Below are positions 32,617 through 43,108 of a DNA stretch of 64,000 nt, one piece after another. Position 1 is the stretch's first letter; each line of letters opens with the position of its first letter. Origin of the DNA: Chaetoderma sp. LZ-2023a (Eukaryota; Mollusca; Caudofoveata; Chaetodermatida; Chaetodermatidae); assembly GCA_034401795.1 (NCBI GenBank), contig CM067360.1, forward strand, positions 118,871,704-118,935,703. The letters run 5' to 3'. The notes beneath the pieces were generated by a model that saw only the letters and a list, made by a program, of their open reading frames with translations, ran no database searches and was not told the origin of the DNA. Position numbers and translations under genes: made by a program.

Positions 32617-33895
32617 CGGACTGAATGAATGAATGAATGAATGAACGAACGAATGAATGAATGACTGAATGAATGAATGAATGAATGAATGAATTAATTA
32701 ATGAATGAATGAATGAATGAATGAATGAATGAATGAATGAATGAATGAATGAATGAATGAATGAAAGAACGAACGAAGGAACGAATGAAAGAATGAACGG
32801 TCAGAACGAAGGAACGAACGAACGAACGAACGAACGAACGAACGAATGAACGAACGAACACGAGAATGAATGCGAGAACGAAAGAATGAACGAATGAATG
32901 AATGAATTAATGAATGAACGAACGAACGAATGAACGAACGAACGAACGAACGAACGAACGAACGAACGAACGAACGAACGAACGAACGAACGAACGAACG
33001 AACGAACGAACGAACGAACGAACGAACGAACGAACGAACGGACGAACGAATGAAAGAACGAACGGATGGACGAACGACCAAACGAATGAACGAACGAACG
33101 AACGAACGAACGAATAGGTCGAACGAACAAACGAACGAACGAACGAACGAATGAATGAATGAATGAATGAATGAATGAATGAAAGAATGAATGAATGAAT
33201 GAATGAATGAATGAATGAATGAATGAATGAATGAATGAATGGACGAATGAACCCTTGAGCAAAAGAACGTACAAATGTACAAATGAACGAACGAACGAAC
33301 GAACGAACGAACGAACGAACGGACGAACGAACGAACGAACGATTGAACGAACGAACGAACGAACGAACGAACGAAGGAACGGACGAACGAATGAAAGAAC
33401 GAACGGATGGACGAACGACCAAACGAATGAACGAACGAACGAACGAACGAACGAACGAACGCACGAACGAACGAACGAACGAATAGGTCGAACGAACACA
33501 CGAACGAACGAGCAAATGAATGAATGGATGAATGAATGAATGAATGAATGAATGAATGAATGAATGGATGAATGAATGCACGAATGGACGAATGAACCCT
33601 TGAGCGAAAGAACGAACAAATGTACAAATGAACTAATGTATGAACAACAGAACGAACTAATGAATGAACGAAGATATGGACACACGAATGACCAAAGGAA
33701 CGAAGGAACGCATGACCGAACTAACAAATGAATGAGCGACCGATTGAACGAATGAACGAACGAATGAACGAACGAACGAACGAACGAACGAACGAACGAA
33801 CACACGAACGAACGAACGAACGAACGAACGAACGAACGAATTAACGAACGAACGCATGGATGAACGAGTGAATGTATGAATGGATGAATGGATGA
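32617..33895. repeat. GAAC/GAAT tetranucleotide array 2
   Basis: About 1.28 kb, paralogous to array 1 but longer in the pure GAAC part (32930-33040). The landmark GAACCCTTGAGC occurs at 33249 and 33594 (345 bp apart). Minus-strand ORFs of up to 334 codons are microsatellite artefacts. Confidence 0.97.
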
Positions 33896-33917
33896 ACGAT
33901 CTTATGAGACGATATAA

Positions 33918-34014
33918 GGCGACCTTCAAACTAATATTGCTGATTATGGGGCTAGACCTTTCCAGTTGTAGGTATGGCCGGCCCACCTCTAGCTAAGCTC
34001 CACCCATACTTCGC
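33918..34014 (+). repeat. Junction segment, inverted copy of 37642-37735
   Basis: Carries GACCTTCAAACTAATATTGC, TGATTATGGGGCTAGACC and the E1 end TTTCCAGTTGTAGGTATGGC. Complemented, it matches 37642-37735 with one mismatch seen. It includes E1 end sequence and about 36 bp of non-E1 flank, so it reflects rearrangement rather than transposition. Confidence 0.85.
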
Positions 34015-34195
34015 AATTGCAATTGCATTGTGCAAATCGTGATGGCATAATTGATGTATCTGGCAGCTATTCTAACCACATTCCTGGTCTAATTGAGGCG
34101 TAAAGTTAGGTAGCCTATCCCTTGAATGTGTTATCTTAACTGTTTGCCTTCTGAATCATCTCTGCAGACCACATTTTTCAGGTCGTTTAAATCTG

Positions 34196-34286
34196 GACAT
34201 GCAGCATATTTTGAGAAACAAATTGACTTCAAATTGTTGGTGGCTAAGACACCGACAAATATCAGTCAAATTGTTCTCTGAATATG
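34196..34286. repeat. HP2 hairpin in R3
   Basis: Inverted copy of the HP2 at 32146-32236. Confidence 0.75.
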
Positions 34287-34465
34287 CAGCAGGTCCAGAG
34301 TTATTTCCCAGTTGGAGATGGACATAAACTACATCTATGATCCAAGTTTACGACACCCTCTTGCTTGGCAGTGCTTTCGAACCTTGCATATCCATGCTAA
34401 TAAGTCCCCATCACCAACGCGTGAATATACCGAGGATAAGATCTGGCAAACGCAGGAATAATTCA

Positions 34466-34866
34466 CCTTTCCAAAGTAGCCACGCATCATCTGGCCTCGT
34501 ATGACGTCATAATCATCTCAGCGCATGCACGATGACGTCACAATCGTTACGTCACAAAGGGTTCCATATAGACGGTCACCAAATCTCAAATAATCCGACA
34601 CGTTGTATCAATTGTATGTCTTTGTAATTCTTTGCTATTTAAGAAACATGGTGTTGAATATTTTGAAACTAATTTGACTGAGTGCTGTTGCTGCCTTAGG
34701 CAACAACAGCACCCAGTCAAATTAGTTTCAAAATATTCAACAGCGTACCTGTATAGTTTTCTTGACATCGATAATCAGGGGGTTCAGAGATCGATTAATC
34801 AGAGCACGAGCGAGGTGTGGATGGAGCTTAGCTAGAGATGGGCCGGGCATAGCTAAAATGGAAAGG
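34466..34866 (-). mobile_element. E1 element, 401 bp, inverted, in R3
   Basis: Ends CCTTTCCA (34466) and TGGAAAGG (34859-34866). TGACGTCA at 34502 and 34533. HP1 at 34652-34742, 91 bp. Confidence 0.75.
34652..34742. repeat. HP1 hairpin, 91 bp
   Basis: TGTTGAATATTTTGAAACTA ... TAGTTTCAAAATATTCAACA around GCTGCCTTAGGCAAC. Confidence 0.93.
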
Positions 34867-35129
34867 TCCATTGCTAAGTTAGATGGAGAAGCAGTTGAAA
34901 GTGTGTGCCACTGATAATTACTTGGTAGCCTGGGTATTCGATACATATGTTAGGACATTTACAAAGCTAAACAGCATAAGTACCGTAAGTACCGTAATGT
35001 CGGCTCACAATTTCACTTGGGAAGCGAATCTGACGTTATTAGATTGCACAAAGCAGGTTACCCTCCGATTTGACACTGAATGGAATAATGTCATATTTGA
35101 TTGACCGTATTGATTAAATGTGAAACATG

Positions 35130-35400
35130 TTCATTCATTCATTCATTCATTCATTCATTCATTCATTCATTCATTCATTCATTCATTCATTCATTCATTC
35201 ATTCATTCATTCATTCATTCATTCATTCATTCATTCATTCATTCATTCACTCATTCATTCATTCATGCATTCTTTCGTTTGTTCATTCATTCATTCATTA
35301 ATTCGCCCTTTCGTCCACGCGTTCGCTCGTTCGTTCATGGGTTTCGTTCGTTCGTTCATTCATGCATTCATTTATTCATTCATTTTTAGTCATTCATTCA
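35130..35400. repeat. (CATT)n array
   Basis: Pure CATT/TTCA units to about 35247, then decayed units. Up to 35336 it is the inverted counterpart of 31137-31296; the rest is additional TTCATTCATGCATTCA-type sequence. Gives spurious Phe-Ile-His-Ser ORFs. Confidence 0.95.
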
Positions 35401-35566
35401 TGCATTCACAATTATTGATTCTCCTATTTTAATCGGATTTGATTAAGTATATTCAGTCATCTACAACCTTTCAATTATCGTACATTTATCCATGCATCCA
35501 TCCATAGAGTAATGTGCTCTACCAATGTCTGGCTGTTCCATCTATTGACATAAATTCATTTAGAAC
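35401..35566 (+). repeat. Lead-in sequence to the GGTC array
   Basis: TATATTCAGTCATCTA, TTTATCCATGCATCCATCCA and TTCCATCTATTGACA correspond to 46.70-46.83 kb (GATATTCAGTCATCTATC, TTTATCTATGG, TTCCATCTATCCATATG), so this lead-in belongs to MU. Confidence 0.6.
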
Positions 35567-35815
35567 ATTGATCAATCAGTCAGTTAGTGGATCGGTCAGT
35601 GTGTTATTCTGTCTGTTGATCGGTCGATCGGTAAGTCGGTCGATCGGCTAGTAAATCAGTCTGTCAGTCAATTTGTTGATCAGTCGGTCGGTCAGTTGGT
35701 TGCTTGGTCGGTATGTGGATGGATTGATGGGTGGGTGGGTGGTATGTATGTCAGCCAGTCGGTCCATCAGATGGTATGTTTGTCAATTGGTCGGTCGGTC
35801 CGACGAGCAGTCAGT
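35567..35815 (+). repeat. GGTC-type array, copy 3
   Basis: Phase-locked NGTC/GATC/GGTN tetramers over 250 bp, leaving with CAGTCATAGTGATGTCTACA, as in the other copies. Confidence 0.9.
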
Positions 35816-36955
35816 CATAGTGATGTCTACACATTCGATTATTTTGGCTGGTACATTTGTCAACCAGTCTGTCCCTCAGTCAATCACTCATTCAGTCCAG
35901 CAGATATCTAACTATGCAGCCACCGCCTGTACCTGAAGATAGCAATATCTATTCACATTATCGAATAATGATGCGATCCTGAATTCCGGATGTGCCACAT
36001 ATATTGCTGAAAATATTAATTCTTGAGAAGGGTTATTTTAATTTAATTTTCTCTAACACATCAGAGAAGATTAGCTTTGCTACGCATAATGTGGCTGTCG
36101 TGCACTATGCACTTCTTACTGATATGATGAGGCCACCGTCTCACTAAAGCTCCTCTAAAAGTATTCTGGAATAATCAATATGGCAAATAGTGTATTAATT
36201 AAAATAAAGATATCCCATGCTCAAACATACCAGTAGCATGACTTGTCTTACTCTGATCTATCTACGGCATTTAAATTATCCCTGAGATAGCAGAGTAAGA
36301 TTCGTGAACCATCGAAATATTAAGTAAATTTGTATTTGGCGGAATTGGACATTTTATTTTAGCCGATTTGTCTTCTTCTTCTTCTTTTCGATCGCTGGTA
36401 TCACACTTGGAGAGCCGTTACCCATTTATCTTGCGTCAGCTATGAACGAATTGGCTAGTTAGTCAAATGATTGTCGTCTTGGCGCAATATTCGCTTAGAT
36501 CGTGTTCACGCTTAAGAGTCAATCTGGACCAGCTCTATACTGAAATGAACGCATATATAGTATGCCTTATATGTGACGTGAATGCGCTGCCTTCAAAGAC
36601 AAACCATGACAAGACAGTAGATTAACAATTGTACAGACTTGGGAAGCTGCCGATAAATATCTTTCACGTGTCTAATTGTCAAAGTCGTGTTCAATGTTCG
36701 ACCACTTCACCACGCCATGTATATATACTACGTTGTTCCACAACCTTCATGTTCCACTAGCTCTCATAATAACATGAGTTTCTGAGTTGGTAATGGACTA
36801 ATCCTGGCGCAGTAAGGTTCATTCATAGCCCAGTGCGGGGCCCACCATTCTTTATTATCAGGGTACGCTGCAGTAAGGAGTTATTTATATTGTAGTCATT
36901 ACCACGCTCGTGTAATCACATGCACATGCAGATGGTACTGTGTATTTGCATACAT
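35816..36955 (+). repeat. MU blocks G and H, copy 3
   Basis: G: AGATATCTAACTATGCAGCC, ACATTATCGAATAATGATGC, AAGATATCCCATGCTCAAAC, TGGCGGAATTGGACATTTTA. H: ATTGGCTAGTTAGTCAAATG and GTGAATGCGCTGCCTTCAAA. The M2 palindrome is decayed here (CGTGTTCACGCTTAAGAGTC remains near 36500). No gene. Confidence 0.7.
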
Positions 36956-37300
36956 GTCTTAAAATCCCCGGTCACAGTTTCCACACTGTTTCTGGTAGAA
37001 CCCACGTCTATCAAGTAAATCTCACTATTTTCAGCGAATTCCCTAAGTGCATTATGAAGTCAGTGATGGGGAGATAGATTAGCGGGATCTTTGACTTAAT
37101 TTCAGGTGACAGTCATTCAGAAGTTGTGAGTGGAATACTCAACTGACGAAGTGTTGCACTTACCGTGCCATGCATTCCAGTTGCTCATGTCAAAATTGCT
37201 CACGTCTGAATGGCGTTGCCGCATATGGTTGACTAGTCATCTGTTAGTCACGTAGTGTGGACGTATGTTCTGAATAATATATGTTCATTAGGCGCCATGC
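36956..37300 (+). repeat. MU block A, copy 4
   Basis: GGTCACAGTTTCCACACTGT, TAGAACCCACGTCTATCAAG, GACAGTCATTCAGAAGTTGT and GAAGTGTTGCACTTACC align with 237-440. Confidence 0.75.
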
Positions 37301-37307
37301 CAATAGG

Positions 37308-37699
37308 CCGTTCCACTGTACCCCTCTATCATATGGCGTCATAATCGACTGCGCGCCGTGTAGTATGAACTCATACTTAATGCCGTCATGCATGCCGCAG
37401 ATACGTACATGACGAACGCGTATTTGAAGACGGACTATGCGCTGTTGTACGAATTGTATGGCTATATGCTTTACAAAAATTTCCTGTTGACTATTCTGAA
37501 CCTAATTTGACTGGGTCATGTCGCTGCCATAGGTAACCACATCACCCAGTCCAATTAGTTACAAACTATTCAACAACTTACCTGTATAGCTTTCAGGAAA
37601 TTGATAGTCAGCGCATTTGGGGATCGATCAGTCACAACACAGCGAAGTGTGGGTGGAGCTTAGCTAGAGGTGGGCCGGCCATACCTACAACTGGAAAGG
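37308..37699 (-). mobile_element. E1 element, inverted, 392 bp
   Basis: Ends CCGTTCCA and TGGAAAGG. Contains CATATGGCGTCATAATC (a decayed CRE-like site), GACGGACTATGCGCTGTTGT, HP1 at 37485-37575 and AGGTGGGCCGGCCATACCTA. The right 60 bp and its flank recur inverted at 33918-34014. Confidence 0.7.
37485..37575. repeat. HP1 hairpin, 91 bp
   Basis: TGTTGACTATTCTGAACCTA, ATTTGACTGGGTCATGTCGC on the left; ATCACCCAGTCCAATTAGTT, ACAAACTATTCAACA on the right. Arm mismatches have accumulated but the length is conserved. Confidence 0.85.
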
Positions 37700-38800
37700 T
37701 CTAGCCCCATAATCAGCAATATTAGTTTGAAGGTCGCTTGAACTATCAGTATGCCAACATGCATGTAAGCCCAACATGCATGTAAGCCAACCGGCCATAT
37801 CATATGACTATCACACACTCACGACTGACGTTAGTATGTTCGCATGCCGACTCAGTGTACACCGGCAAACTGGCATATTAGATACATATGTGTTGAGGTA
37901 TTCTTAGAGGTATCTATTTACACAGTTAAAATCGTGTTCGGGAGGAAGGCATCTGCAAGCCAGCAAAAAGCGTGTGTGGGGGTGGAATGGGCTTTAGGGT
38001 TGCGGGCGGTGGGTAACAACACGAGGAAAGAAGAGTTTAGGCGATAAACATGGAGATGTTTTACCACAATGTATGCGCTCAATGGCAGCACGCAGCAGGT
38101 AATACGCAATGCTAGAAGCAACGCTAACACAGCCAGGGCAACCGGGTGAGAGCAGCGATGCTAGTCCAGTTAAATTGCAGAGAGTCCTGGACGGGGTGAA
38201 ATACTGCATACTGTTACCTTACAGATATACTCCCTCAGCATGTCAACCCCATGCCTTTGATTGATCTGTTTAACAAATAGTTAATAAGTTTGACGAATAT
38301 GAAATCGGTGGTGATTGGCGAATGGTTGTGAGAGAGATGATTGGGTGAAGTGTTTATAACTGAGGTGGTCTACTTATGGATACAATTTGTTCAGACCGTG
38401 ATAATGGAGAGTTAGTCCAATACAGGAAATGTTTTTTTTTGTAGAAATATGGTATTTTGTAAACTTCACAGTAAGGATGGCTTAGATAAGACACCGTGAA
38501 GGTCAATACCCATGCGCACCTACATGGCCACTCAGCAAGAACGTAGACAATACGACCCAGTTAGAACAACATGAAGGGCAAGAATGGTCTGGCCATCGAT
38601 GGACCGTTAGAAACAGCACAATGCGACTTAGCCAAACCTGAATGGCGACAAGTGCATACGCATTCCTCTCGCTATTTTACTATATCATTATACACATAAA
38701 GACGAGCAAACATAGCCATATGAATCTACATTTTGTCGATATACCACACTAATTTGCATAATTACATGCCATAATTGCATACGTTGCATTTGTTATTTAC
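37700..38800. other. Unassigned sequence
   Basis: Single-copy-looking apart from a tandem CAACATGCATGTAAGC duplicate at 37755-37789. Overlapping ORFs of 67-71 codons on both strands lie at 37844-38209 in a GC-richer patch; I recognise no domain. A gene remnant is possible but unsupported. Confidence 0.3.
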
Positions 38801-39692
38801 TCATTCTCCAGTACCTTAATCAAATGTTTACTAGCTTGATCAATTAATAAGTTGATTGCTTTAATATGGATATTTATTTGTTATGCGTATGATATTTTCC
38901 GCCATCGCTAATCATATTAGATGCATTACTGCTGTTTTTAATTATTAGCTTGTGTAGTTAAAAAGACACGTGCATTAAGAGCGGATAAACACATGAAGAG
39001 CTTCCCTGTTAACGCGGCTGTGAAATGTGTTTCTTTACCAAGGACGACTTGAAGGCAATTCTGATGCTCCAGATACTCCACTAGCATTAGCACTGATGAT
39101 AATATAATGATGACATCATTGGCGTACTAGCTCACGTCTCGTCAATATTGCCATTCACCGTCGTATGAAACAGGAATAATTGAGCTGGTAGGCGACTTCT
39201 TCAGCAAGGTAAACATAGCAAGACCGTTGGCAACAAGACAGGAATGGAAATGGTGACATCGTACTTAATAAATGTCTGGGACGAATACATAAACATAGAC
39301 GATATATAACTGTTCCTCCATAGCAACGTCTTGTGTGGCCTTCGCACGACAACATGCCTGTTATGTAAAACACATATCAATCTTTATTTCAGCTGGCAGG
39401 ATCTGATTCGTAAACATGCTGGAGTATCACTGCGCTCTACTTTATGTTGGCACTATCATTGCAAAAGCAATGATTCCGAAAGGACCGTATTGGCTAGATA
39501 AAGCGCATGAGATGAATGACAGTAATTTGTCCATACAATATTTAGATATCTTCTGGGGCATATCTTCCTAATAAGAGATTCTTAGACATATTGTCGACAT
39601 TATCCCCGTGGACATGATTCAGCAAATCATTTCGAAAGATCAAATAAAGTGTATAGCTCAAATTATTTTCGAAATATACATCAGAATGCTTA
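38801..39692 (+). repeat. MU blocks pre-L1, L1 and tail, copy 3
   Basis: CAATTAATAAGTTGATTGCT, GATAATATAATGATGACATC, CGTCGTATGAAACAGGAATA, GTCTGGGACGAATACATAAA, TGTTCCTCCATAGCAAC and AATATTTAGATATCTTCTGG. The tail stops at TGCTTATTAAAATT, where a GGTC array begins; L2-L4 are absent in this copy. Confidence 0.7.
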
Positions 39693-39693
39693 T

Positions 39694-39805
39694 TAAAATT
39701 GGTCGGTCGGTCGGTCAGTCGGTCAGTCGGTTGGTCGGTTAGGTTGCCGGATGGTCTGTTGGTCTGTTGGTCGGGTGATCGATCGGCCGCTCGTTTGCTC
39801 AGTCA
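39694..39805 (+). repeat. GGTC-type array, copy 4
   Basis: GGTCGGTCGGTCGGTCAGTC and decayed tetramers. Confidence 0.88.
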
Positions 39806-40780
39806 GATAGATGTTATCAAAGTAGAGGCGTAATCATTTAATGGTGAGAAATCCATATATAAACAAATGCTTGCACAGTAAGTAAATGTATTAGTCGGCG
39901 CGTTGGTCAACAAGTCCGTTAGTCATCTAGTCACTCGCGTATCTGACCATGTGTACCTGAACATAACACAATGTACTTACGTAATTGAATACTGATGCTC
40001 TCCTGAATTCCTTATCTGGTAAATATATTGCTTCACATGGCAATCCTTCTTTCGTGCAGACTAACTTATAACGCGCATTGCGTAGGGTTCCGCTCTCTAT
40101 AACACAAGGCACTGCTGTTCGTGCTAAGCGTAATGTGTCTATCGTGCCCTCTGCATTTCTTAATGATAAGATGAGATCACGGCATCGCTAAAGCTGATCC
40201 ATAGAAAGACATACAATTATATGACTTTTGCAGATGTGGAAGGTTTATGATAATTATTTTCCCCGTTTGTGATGCCAATGCTACGGTATATTTCCAGCCA
40301 CTCTGCCCCACCTTTATACGCGTCGTTCCCCATTTCTCCACGCTATGATTCAATATGCTACGAATTTTACTAGATTATTCAATACCATGTAGGGCGCTGC
40401 AAATATTTGTACAACGAACTACGTTTCGGTTTATCCAAATCACGTTGCTATTATTAGTTTACTCGCATTAAACATGTTAAATTCGCTGTTAGAAGTATCA
40501 CCACGGGTGCATCTATGAAGTAACGATCTGCGAATCCATGTGTATTGAATATCGTCGAAATGGTCTAAGCCATCGTACTGATCACGCATTGTGAGCTTGT
40601 AAATGTAACTTAGTTGGGCAACCATTCCTACGTTGTGAGAAGAATAGTCAACTGATAATGGCTTTCACCCATGCCGGCTCAGATTACCAGACCAGTGCAG
40701 TATTTGACTAATTCTGGACCAATATGGCCCGGTATTGGCCCCGTATCTGCCCATTAACAGAGCTCACTAGGGGCATACTG
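39806..40780 (+). repeat. MU blocks G and A, copy 4
   Basis: Collinear with 5.70-6.44 kb: GATATGACG-like words, CCAATGCTACGGTATATTTC, GGCGCTGCAAATATTTGT, ATCCAAATCACGTTGCTATT and ACCAATATGGCCCGGTATTG. No gene. Confidence 0.7.
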
Positions 40781-41454
40781 TTTCTATCATTCACGCGGTC
40801 TGCATCTTGCTTTAGGTGTAGGTATCCAAATGGAAAGCCACGCCATTAAAGCATCAATGGTATACGTGGACTGGATGAATCCAGTGTTAGTGTTGCCATG
40901 CCCATGACTATCTAAGCTTCCTTCACGCGTTGTTTGTGTTGGGATCGAAAGAACTCTGCAACCACTGCCTCTCAATTTCCAGAAAGCTATACAGGTATGC
41001 TGTTGAATATTCTGAGACTAATCTCAACGCTAGGAGGCACTGTTGATAGAAGTGTTAGGCGGTTCTTTCTTAACAATAGGCTCGTGTTCCAACGATGTCG
41101 AGATTAGAAAATGATTTTCTTAATTTGCAAATGATGTGTATCGTGCCTCTTCCATAATTCTTCCAACATTATTAATTTTATGAAGACTACACATGATACC
41201 GAATAATGTATGGATGGCTTAGCATCATCGACAACGACTTACGTTATCATCTCAGAACGAAACGCTTGGCATGTATCTGTCACTATGCCAGCTTAGTTAG
41301 ACCTATCAGGAAGAGGTTGATCCCTTTTTGAAAGTCACAATTTAGAAAGAATGTTTTTCGAACAATATGCAGTTGTCGATACAGATCATTCCATGTGCTG
41401 CTTGAAGGGATATGTATGTTGACTCGCGTTCTGAATTCTGTCTGAAATAACAGC
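40781..41454 (+). repeat. MU D block broken after the HP1 left arm
   Basis: GTGGACTGGATGAATCCAG, CAATTTCCAGAAAGCTATAC and GGTATGCTGTTGAATATTCT run into a half HP1 (ends near 41030). Positions 41035-41450 then show no match I can name. Confidence 0.55.
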
Positions 41455-41800
41455 TGGATTGGATGAATCCAGTTTTAGCCATGCCCTGCTCCACCTACAC
41501 TATGCCCGTGTTGAAATCGATCGATCAATCTCAGTTTCCATAAAATTATACGGGCATGATGTTGAATATGTTGGCACTAATATGACTGCGTACTGTTGCT
41601 GTACATGTCAGCAACAGCGCTCAGTCAAATTACTTTTAACATATTAAAGATAATGAGTATTAAATAGAAAAGGCATACACTTCGTACACCTTGCCATACT
41701 ATTACGCGTCTATAATGCATTTAATTAGGCATCGTATGTATTACTTGATTATGACGTCAGCCGACATAATTATAGCGACAAATGATTGATTGATGCACTT
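41455..41800 (+). repeat. D/E block with HP1
   Basis: GATTGGATGAATCCAGTTTT, CCATGCCCTGCTCCACCTAC, HP1 at 41560-41648 (89 bp), then TATTAAATAG and an exact TGACGTCA at 41752. A second D block within 0.7 kb of the first. Confidence 0.7.
41560..41648. repeat. HP1 hairpin, 89 bp
   Basis: TGTTGAATATGTTGGCACTA, ATATGACTGCG... GCAACAGCGCTCAGTCAAAT, TACTTTTAACATATTAAA. Confidence 0.8.
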
Positions 41801-42185
41801 GTATTTAGTTGTTTCAAACAAATGTATCGAATACGAGGCTACCATCCAATTCTCTCTGATTTACATTTCCAACCGCTTCTCCATCTAATGGTGCAATTAT
41901 CACTTAGTTTACGAATCACGCCTTCGGTGTACAGATGTGTTGATGGCGAGGATTTATAGGCGTGAAGATAAAGGTAACGTAATTAAATACGCGTTGATAA
42001 GCTTCGCGAACAATGCTAAACAAGAAGCTGTGCTTACCCCACACGTCGTAATCGTATCAGTCAAATTGTTTTCAAAATGTTCTGCATATCCAGAGTTAAA
42101 CACTCGGAAAAATGCGGTCTGCATACATTGATCAGGAAAACATTTAAGATAGCACATTCAAGGATAGGTTACCTGCCTTTTCGAA
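41801..42185 (+). repeat. MU-like sequence related to 25.7-26.2 kb
   Basis: ATGTATCGAATACGAGGCTA, TTCCAACCGCTTCTCCATCT and GTCAAATTGTTTTCAAAATG (HP2 right arm) followed by CTGCATATCCAGAG and AAGATAGCACATTCAAGGAT. No gene. Confidence 0.5.
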
Positions 42186-42186
42186 T

Positions 42187-42545
42187 AATGAATGAATGAA
42201 TGAATGAATGAATGAATGAATGAATGAATGAATGAATGAATGAATGAATGAATGAATGAATGAATGAATGAATGAATGAATGAAGGAATGAATGAAGGAA
42301 GAAGGAAGGAAGGAACGAACGTGCGAATGAGCGACGAGTGAACGAACGATCAAACACATGAACGAACGAACGAAAGAATGAGCGAAGGAATGAACGAACG
42401 GGCGAATGCACACATGAATGAACGAATAAATGAACGGATGGACGAGTAAATTAATGACGGATGAAATGAACGAACGAATGAATTAACACACGAATGAACG
42501 AACGAAGGAACGAACGAACGAACGAATGAAGGAATACATGAATGC
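42187..42545. repeat. GAAT then GAAC tetranucleotide array
   Basis: Pure AATG units to about 42284, then mixed GAAC/GAAG/GAGC units. It starts after CACATTCAAGGATAGGTTAC, the sequence that precedes or lies near the arrays in the R units. Confidence 0.95.
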
Positions 42546-42579
42546 ATGCTCGAACTTATGAATAAATACAGTCCTTCCT

Positions 42580-42685
42580 TCATTCATTCATTCATTCATT
42601 CATTCATTCATTCATTCATTCATTCATTCATTCATTCATTCATTCATTCATTCATTCATTCATTCATTCATTCATTCATTCATTT
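42580..42685. repeat. (CATT)n array
   Basis: About 26 CATT units, inverted relative to the array at 42187-42284; the two can pair (arms of about 98 and 106 bp, spacer about 295 bp). Confidence 0.95.
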
Positions 42686-42785
42686 ATCCATCTGCATGGT
42701 AAATGCTCTCTTTTCTTTATTGCTACGCAGGAGCATAAGTATTTATTCTGCCAATTATTCTTCATCCACTCATTTAGTACATTGG

Positions 42786-43108
42786 TCCATCGGTCAGTCA
42801 GCCGCTTCGTGGGTTTTTATGTTAGTGGGGGGTCGGGGGTGTGGGGGGGGGTGTCGGTCGGCGAGTCATTCGGTCTGTGAGTCAGTCGGCTGGTTAGTTG
42901 GTCGATTGGTAAGATGAACATCCTGCTGGTCCGTCGATCAGCCGGTCGATCAGTCGGGCAGTCGGTCGGTCGGTGGGACGCTTAGTCGATCGGTTGGTCA
43001 ATAGGTCGGTCGGTGCCTCGGTGGGTTGGTGTGTCAGTCGGTCGGTCTGTCGGACGGTCGGTTGGTAGGCTCGTCAGTCGGTCATTCAGTCAGTCAATCA
43101 GTCATAGC
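42786..43108 (+). repeat. GGTC-type array, copy 5
   Basis: Over 300 bp of phase-locked NGTC/GATC/GGTN tetramers with a G-rich insert at 42826-42860. Entered from CATTTAGTACATTGGTCCAT and left through CAGTCATAGCGGTGTCTAAA. Confidence 0.9.

Larger units (their letters stand above)
34016..35336 (-). repeat. R3: inverted third copy of the segmental repeat
   Basis: Complement of 31130-32412, starting at the GCAATGCAATTGC point of R2 and running through E1 and AACATGTTTCACA into the flanking microsatellite up to the CGCGTTCGCTCGTTCG point. Almost identical to R1 and R2. Confidence 0.93.

Noticed and set aside
30150-33986. Minus-strand ORFs of 124-334 codons made of SFVRSF and SFIHSF
   Set aside because: They are translations of GAAC/GAAT microsatellites, which are stop-free in all minus frames. 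Several frames are open at once and the same ORFs appear in both duplicated arrays.
29040-34946. Identical 67-69-codon ORFs repeated in R1, R2 and R3
   Set aside because: They lie across the E1 ends and hairpin; identity comes from recent duplication, and older E1 copies do not keep the frames.
37844-38209. Overlapping ORFs in a GC-richer patch as an exon
   Set aside because: Comparable short ORFs are open on both strands and none shows a known motif; kept only as unassigned.
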